A stretch of DNA of 7,362 bases from contig JAJZII010000022.1 of assembly GCA_021810685.1 (NCBI GenBank), positions 1-7,362 on the forward strand. Reading direction: 5' to 3'. Positions 5,350-7,362 of the stretch are shown here, piece by piece. Source of the stretch: Microcaldota archaeon. GTDB taxonomy: Archaea; Micrarchaeota; Micrarchaeia; Micrarchaeales; Micrarchaeaceae. Below the pieces are notes generated by a model. That model made no database searches and was not told the DNA's origin. It was given only the letters and a program-made list of their open reading frames with translations. Each line of letters opens with the position of its first letter. Position 1 is the stretch's first letter. The translations under genes were made by a program, and so were the position numbers.

Positions 5350-5438
5350 GGGGCTGTCTGCTAGCTTGGTAGGCTTCTGCCTTGGGGTGGCAGCGACCCG
5401 AGTTCAAATGGCATGCCCTGAAAATCTCGGCAGCCCCA
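5350..5438 (+). tRNA. tRNA-Pro (anticodon GGG) with a T-loop intron
   Basis: The acceptor stem GGGGCTG (5350-5356) pairs perfectly with CAGCCCC (5431-5437), with discriminator A at 5438. The anticodon stem CTGCC (5377-5381) pairs with GGCAG (5389-5393) around loop TTGGGGT, with anticodon GGG at 5384-5386, reading CCC/CCU proline codons. The T stem CCGAG (5398-5402) pairs with CTCGG (5426-5430). The D stem is weak: three pairs (5360-5362 with 5372-5374) plus a U-U at 10-25. The continuous sequence does not give a normal T-loop; removing 16 nt restores TTCAAAT and gives a 73-nt tRNA. CCA is not encoded. It lies 38 nt after rpo10 and 13 nt before S2, with no obvious own promoter. Confidence 0.94.
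5409..5424 (+). other. 16-nt BHB intron in tRNA-Pro at non-canonical position 59/60
   Basis: T-loop bases TTCA (5403-5406) pair with TGAA (5419-5422) in a perfect 4-bp central helix. Both bulges are AAT (5407-5409 and 5423-5425), stacked on the T stem on one side and on a 2-bp mini hairpin GG/CC (5410-5411 with 5417-5418, loop CATGC) on the other. Cutting after the second base of each bulge removes exactly TGGCATGCCCTGAAAA and leaves loop TTCAAAT. This fulfils every requirement of the archaeal splicing endonuclease in a near-minimal intron. Confidence 0.9.
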
Positions 5439-5440
5439 AA

Positions 5441-5444
5441 GGTG
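5441..5444 (+). promoter_or_regulatory. GGTG ribosome-binding site of rps2
   Basis: GGTG lies seven nt before the ATG at 5452 and only two nt after the tRNA-Pro discriminator base, so RNase Z cleavage of the tRNA would leave a 13-nt leader that just retains it. Confidence 0.45.
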
Positions 5445-5451
5445 TTTACAT

Positions 5452-6096
5452 ATGGTTGAAGAAGAGTTATTGGCAAACCAGAACGACTATCTCGAGGCAG
5501 GCATACACATAGCCACAAAGGTCAAGAGCCCTGGCATGGGTAAGTTCATCTACAAGGTGAGGGAGGATGGCCTCTACCTGCTCGACCTCAAAAGCATAGA
5601 CTCGAGAATAGAGGTAGCCGCGGCGATGATAGCAAGATACGAGCCCAAAGACATAGTCGTTACTGCCTCGCGCATATATGCTATAGCAGCGGCGCAGAAG
5701 TTCGCCGAGATAATCAACGTCAGGTTTATACAGGGCAGGGTCGCGCCTGGTACATTCACCAACCCGCTGAGGCCAGACTTCATAGAGCCGAAGCTGATGG
5801 TTATAAGCGACTCCAAGAACGAGAAGCAGGCGGTCAACGAGGCACGCCAGGTCGGCATACCTATAATAGGACTGTCTGACACGGATAACAGCACGAAATT
5901 CCTTGACCTGATAATACCTGCCAACAACAGGGGTCGCAAGTCGCTCGCGTTCGTATACTTCCTTTTGGCCAGGGAAATACTGAAGAAGCGTGGCGAGATA
6001 ACCAGTAACGGTGACTTCAAGTACCAGGTGGGCGACTTCGAGTTAAAGGCCGACGCCGGCAGGCAGCGCGGCCATGTCGCCCCAAGCCAAGGCTAG
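5452..6096 (+). CDS. rps2: 30S ribosomal protein S2 (uS2)
   Basis: uS2 binds late at the head-body junction of the small subunit (RPSA/SA in eukaryotes). The 214-residue product contains the archaeal/eukaryotic signatures: YLEAGIHIATKVKSPGM near residues 13-29, GLYLLDLKSIDSRIEVAA, IVVTASRIYAIAAAQKFAE, RFIQGRVAPGTFTNP (about 90-104), EPKLMVISDSKNEKQAVNEA, VGIPIIGLSDTDN and IPANNRGRKSLAFVYFLLAREIL (split after Arg). It matches family length (about 200-230). The ATG has GGTG at -7. It closes the cluster and converges on the ubiA gene, with only 31 nt between the stops. Enolase, a common neighbour in other archaea, is not between rpo10 and S2. Confidence 0.97.
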   Translation: MVEEELLANQNDYLEAGIHIATKVKSPGMGKFIYKVREDGLYLLDLKSIDSRIEVAAAMIARYEPKDIVVTASRIYAIAAAQKFAEIINVRFIQGRVAPGTFTNPLRPDFIEPKLMVISDSKNEKQAVNEARQVGIPIIGLSDTDNSTKFLDLIIPANNRGRKSLAFVYFLLAREILKKRGEITSNGDFKYQVGDFELKADAGRQRGHVAPSQG

Positions 6097-6131
6097 CACG
6101 CATTAAGATCCTGCTTATCCTGCAGTGCTAG
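6093..6131. repeat. 7-bp perfect inverted repeat spanning both convergent stop codons
   Basis: CTAGCAC (6093-6099) and GTGCTAG (6125-6131) are exact inverted copies, 25 nt apart. The left arm contains the TAG stop of S2, the right arm the TAG stop of the ubiA gene on the other strand. The spacer holds two copies of ATCCTGC (6108-6114 and 6117-6123). There is no T-tract, so it is not a standard archaeal terminator, but an RNA hairpin at the 3' end of both mRNAs is possible. Confidence 0.55.
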
Positions 6132-6994
6132 AGCGGAAGGTAGACTACTGCCGATATGATGTAAGTTGCGAGCGCGAGCCCCATCGCTCCGAGGCTGAGG
6201 TTCCTTGCCAAGGAGTGGAAGCGCACCCCGTCCTTGTACATATATCCGACCGCCACATAGAGGAGCAGCGCATCAACCACTGCAATCGGTGCTATGTATG
6301 CCGCATTGCCTGCGAACGGCATGAACATGAAGAACATCACGATGCTTATCGCCACTGCTTCGACATACAGGAGCAACGCCAGGAGTGAAGAGCGCCTCGC
6401 CCCTATATACCGCACTAAGCTCTTGGAGCGCCGCGCAGCCATGTCACCGCGCCTATCGCGCACCATGCCATGTATCTCGCGGGCCAGGCCGCTCAGGAAT
6501 ATCACGAACGCTATGAGCACTATGTTTGGTGCTATATACCTCGCGACCACGAGGTCGCCGTACACAAACGGTATAACCATAGTGAGGGCTATATATGCGT
6601 TGCCCACGAGGAGCATTGTCTTGAGCTTGTAGCTGTATAGGAAGGCCAAGCTAGCAAATATGAGGGCGATTACGAACGCGTAAGCATTAATCAGAGCGCT
6701 CGCCGCGACTCCTGCAACAAAGCACGTGGCCGCTATGTTTCTCGCGCCTTTAGGTGTGAGCGTGCCTTCTACTAGCGGCCTCTTCTTCCTATTCATCCTG
6801 TCTGTCTCTACGTCGTAGTAGTCGTTTATGGCGAACGATGCCATGCTTATCAGCACGGGCGGAACGAGCGCCAGTATGAAGACCGGCCACGGCGGTATGC
6901 TGCCAACGACGAGCTCTGCAGCTATCACGGCGATTACCAGCATCAGGCTGTGCTCTACCCTAGTGAGCCTCAGAACTGCCGACAGTGTGCCCAT
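6128..6994 (-). CDS. UbiA-family prenyltransferase, probable digeranylgeranylglyceryl phosphate synthase
   Basis: An integral membrane prenyltransferase. In archaea this family member usually adds the second geranylgeranyl chain to geranylgeranylglyceryl phosphate, making the core of ether lipids (EC 2.5.1.42). The 288 residues hold about eight to nine hydrophobic helices. The first Asp-rich motif is NDYYDVETD at residues 57-65 with RMNRKKRPL after it, typical of this subgroup. The second is in REIHGMVRDRRGD (172-184) with Asp180 and Asp184; at the place where many members have KDxxDxxGD the first aspartate is replaced (Met177). The ATG at 6992-6994 is about 22 nt below a TATA box, so the transcript is probably leaderless. 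It could instead be another UbiA-type enzyme, but in this lineage the lipid role is the most likely. Confidence 0.88.
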   Translation of the reverse strand: MGTLSAVLRLTRVEHSLMLVIAVIAAELVVGSIPPWPVFILALVPPVLISMASFAINDYYDVETDRMNRKKRPLVEGTLTPKGARNIAATCFVAGVAASALINAYAFVIALIFASLAFLYSYKLKTMLLVGNAYIALTMVIPFVYGDLVVARYIAPNIVLIAFVIFLSGLAREIHGMVRDRRGDMAARRSKSLVRYIGARRSSLLALLLYVEAVAISIVMFFMFMPFAGNAAYIAPIAVVDALLLYVAVGYMYKDGVRFHSLARNLSLGAMGLALATYIISAVVYLPL

Positions 6995-7010
6995 AAAATC
7001 AATAGCAGGT

Positions 7011-7020
7011 ATTTATAAAG
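7011..7020. promoter_or_regulatory. Palindromic TATA element in the divergent ubiA / pilin-like gap
   Basis: TTTATAAA (7012-7019) is self-complementary and reads as a TATA box on both strands. Leftward it is about 22 nt from the ubiA ATG (leaderless); rightward about 37 nt from the GTG at 7053, giving a leader of about 12-15 nt that includes GGTG at 7042-7045. A second A-rich stretch (7022-7033) could serve the right-hand gene instead. The gap is only 58 bp. Confidence 0.5.
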
Positions 7021-7052
7021 CAACAAATAAAAGGCAATGTCGGTGCTAAGAA

Positions 7053-7362
7053 GTGAAACAGCAGTCAGCGCTTGAGATGCTTGTCGTATATTCGTGGGCG
7101 TTGCTACTGATAGGCCTATTCGTCGCCCTAGCGCTCGTGATATCTGGTTCCAGCAGGTCTGTTGATTACCTGCCAGGGACGTGCAACATACAGCCGCTCA
7201 TGCCCTGCGTCGAAACCCTGATAACAGGCCACAGCTCCACAAACAATATAACCTTCACAGTAGAGTTCATCAATCAGCTCGGAGTTGGTATGCAGTTCCC
7301 TGCCTCGAACGCCATAAACCTCAGCGTCCACAACATAGGTGTCAGCGGCAACGGGAACTACT
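7053..7362 (+). CDS. Membrane-anchored secreted protein with pilin-like N-terminus (3' end outside window)
   Basis: Only the first 103 codons are present. The N-terminus MKQQSALEMLVVYSWALLLIG has a very short basic leader, then QSALE with glutamate at +5 of a possible prepilin-type cleavage site, then a hydrophobic helix (about 9-31). QSALEYLxxYGWA-like starts are common on archaeal type IV pilin-like and other secreted proteins. The rest looks extracellular: no lysines, many Asn/Ser/Gly, and Cys44 and Cys52 in PGTCNIQPLMPC, which could form a disulfide. The GTG at 7053 is used because an in-frame TAA lies two codons upstream and GGTG is seven nt before it; the next ATG would cut off the signal. 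The role (pilus, adhesin or other surface protein) cannot be told. Confidence 0.8.
   Translation, partial: MKQQSALEMLVVYSWALLLIGLFVALALVISGSSRSVDYLPGTCNIQPLMPCVETLITGHSSTNNITFTVEFINQLGVGMQFPASNAINLSVHNIGVSGNGNY

Noticed and set aside
5409..5424. The 16-nt insertion in tRNA-Pro as a sequencing error or a sign of a pseudogene
   Set aside because: The insertion forms a perfect BHB with cut sites that exactly restore a consensus T-loop, and all stems are intact; chance is unlikely.
3573..5438. Split tRNA genes (separate halves joined in trans)
   Set aside because: Both halves of each tRNA are contiguous, with short introns in cis.
5324..5512. A 62-codon open frame running through tRNA-Pro into S2
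   Set aside because: It overlaps the tRNA and the S2 start in another frame and its product resembles nothing.
7037..7075. Short ATG-started frame (12 codons) before the pilin-like gene
   Set aside because: It overlaps the GTG start in a different frame and is too short to support; a regulatory leader peptide is possible but nothing in the sequence indicates it.

Overview
This looks like a piece of an archaeal chromosome. The evidence is archaeal RNA polymerase subunits Rpo3 (D) and Rpo10 (N), the archaeal/eukaryotic-only ribosomal protein L18e, a digeranylgeranylglyceryl-phosphate-synthase-like UbiA enzyme for ether lipids, TATA-box promoters about 22-25 nt upstream of starts, and two tRNA genes with bulge-helix-bulge (BHB) introns. 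A non-canonical intron in a tRNA T-loop, an Rpo3 with no room for an Fe-S domain, and a secreted protein with a QSALE...W type N-terminus all suggest a reduced-genome lineage such as a DPANN/Micrarchaeota-like archaeon. That placement is an inference; I cannot run a phylogeny.

Layout. (1) 1-897, minus strand: the N-terminal 299 codons of CTP synthase (pyrG), cut by the window edge, apparently leaderless. (2) 988-2291, plus strand: a two-gene unit of a family-2 glycosyltransferase and the RNA 2',3'-cyclic phosphodiesterase/ligase-like ThpR, joined by a GTGA start/stop overlap. (3) 2245-2841, minus strand: an unrecognised 198-residue protein overlapping thpR tail to tail. (4) 2999-6096, plus strand: the classic archaeal transcription/translation cluster rpo3 - tRNA-Leu(GAG) - L18e - L13 - S9 - rpo10 - tRNA-Pro(GGG) - S2. 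It is very compact (gaps mostly 1-40 nt) and probably one main transcript, with the two tRNAs embedded between the protein genes. rpoK and eno, which often sit between rpo10 and S2 in other archaea, are not here. (5) 6128-6994, minus strand: the UbiA-family prenyltransferase, convergent with S2 across a 7-bp inverted repeat that covers both stop codons. (6) 7053-end, plus strand: the start of a membrane-anchored, pilin-like secreted protein, divergent from ubiA across a palindromic TATA element.

Most of the content is ordinary core information processing. The most notable signals are in the tRNAs. tRNA-Pro(GGG) carries a 16-nt intron at position 59/60 inside the T-loop with a textbook BHB fold. 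tRNA-Leu(GAG) carries a 31-nt intron at the canonical 37/38 position. Both tRNAs end 13-14 nt before the start codon of a ribosomal protein gene, so tRNA 3'-end processing would itself create the 5' end of the downstream mRNA. No stretch longer than 300 bases lacks a gene. I saw no CRISPR array, insertion sequence, attachment site or rRNA.
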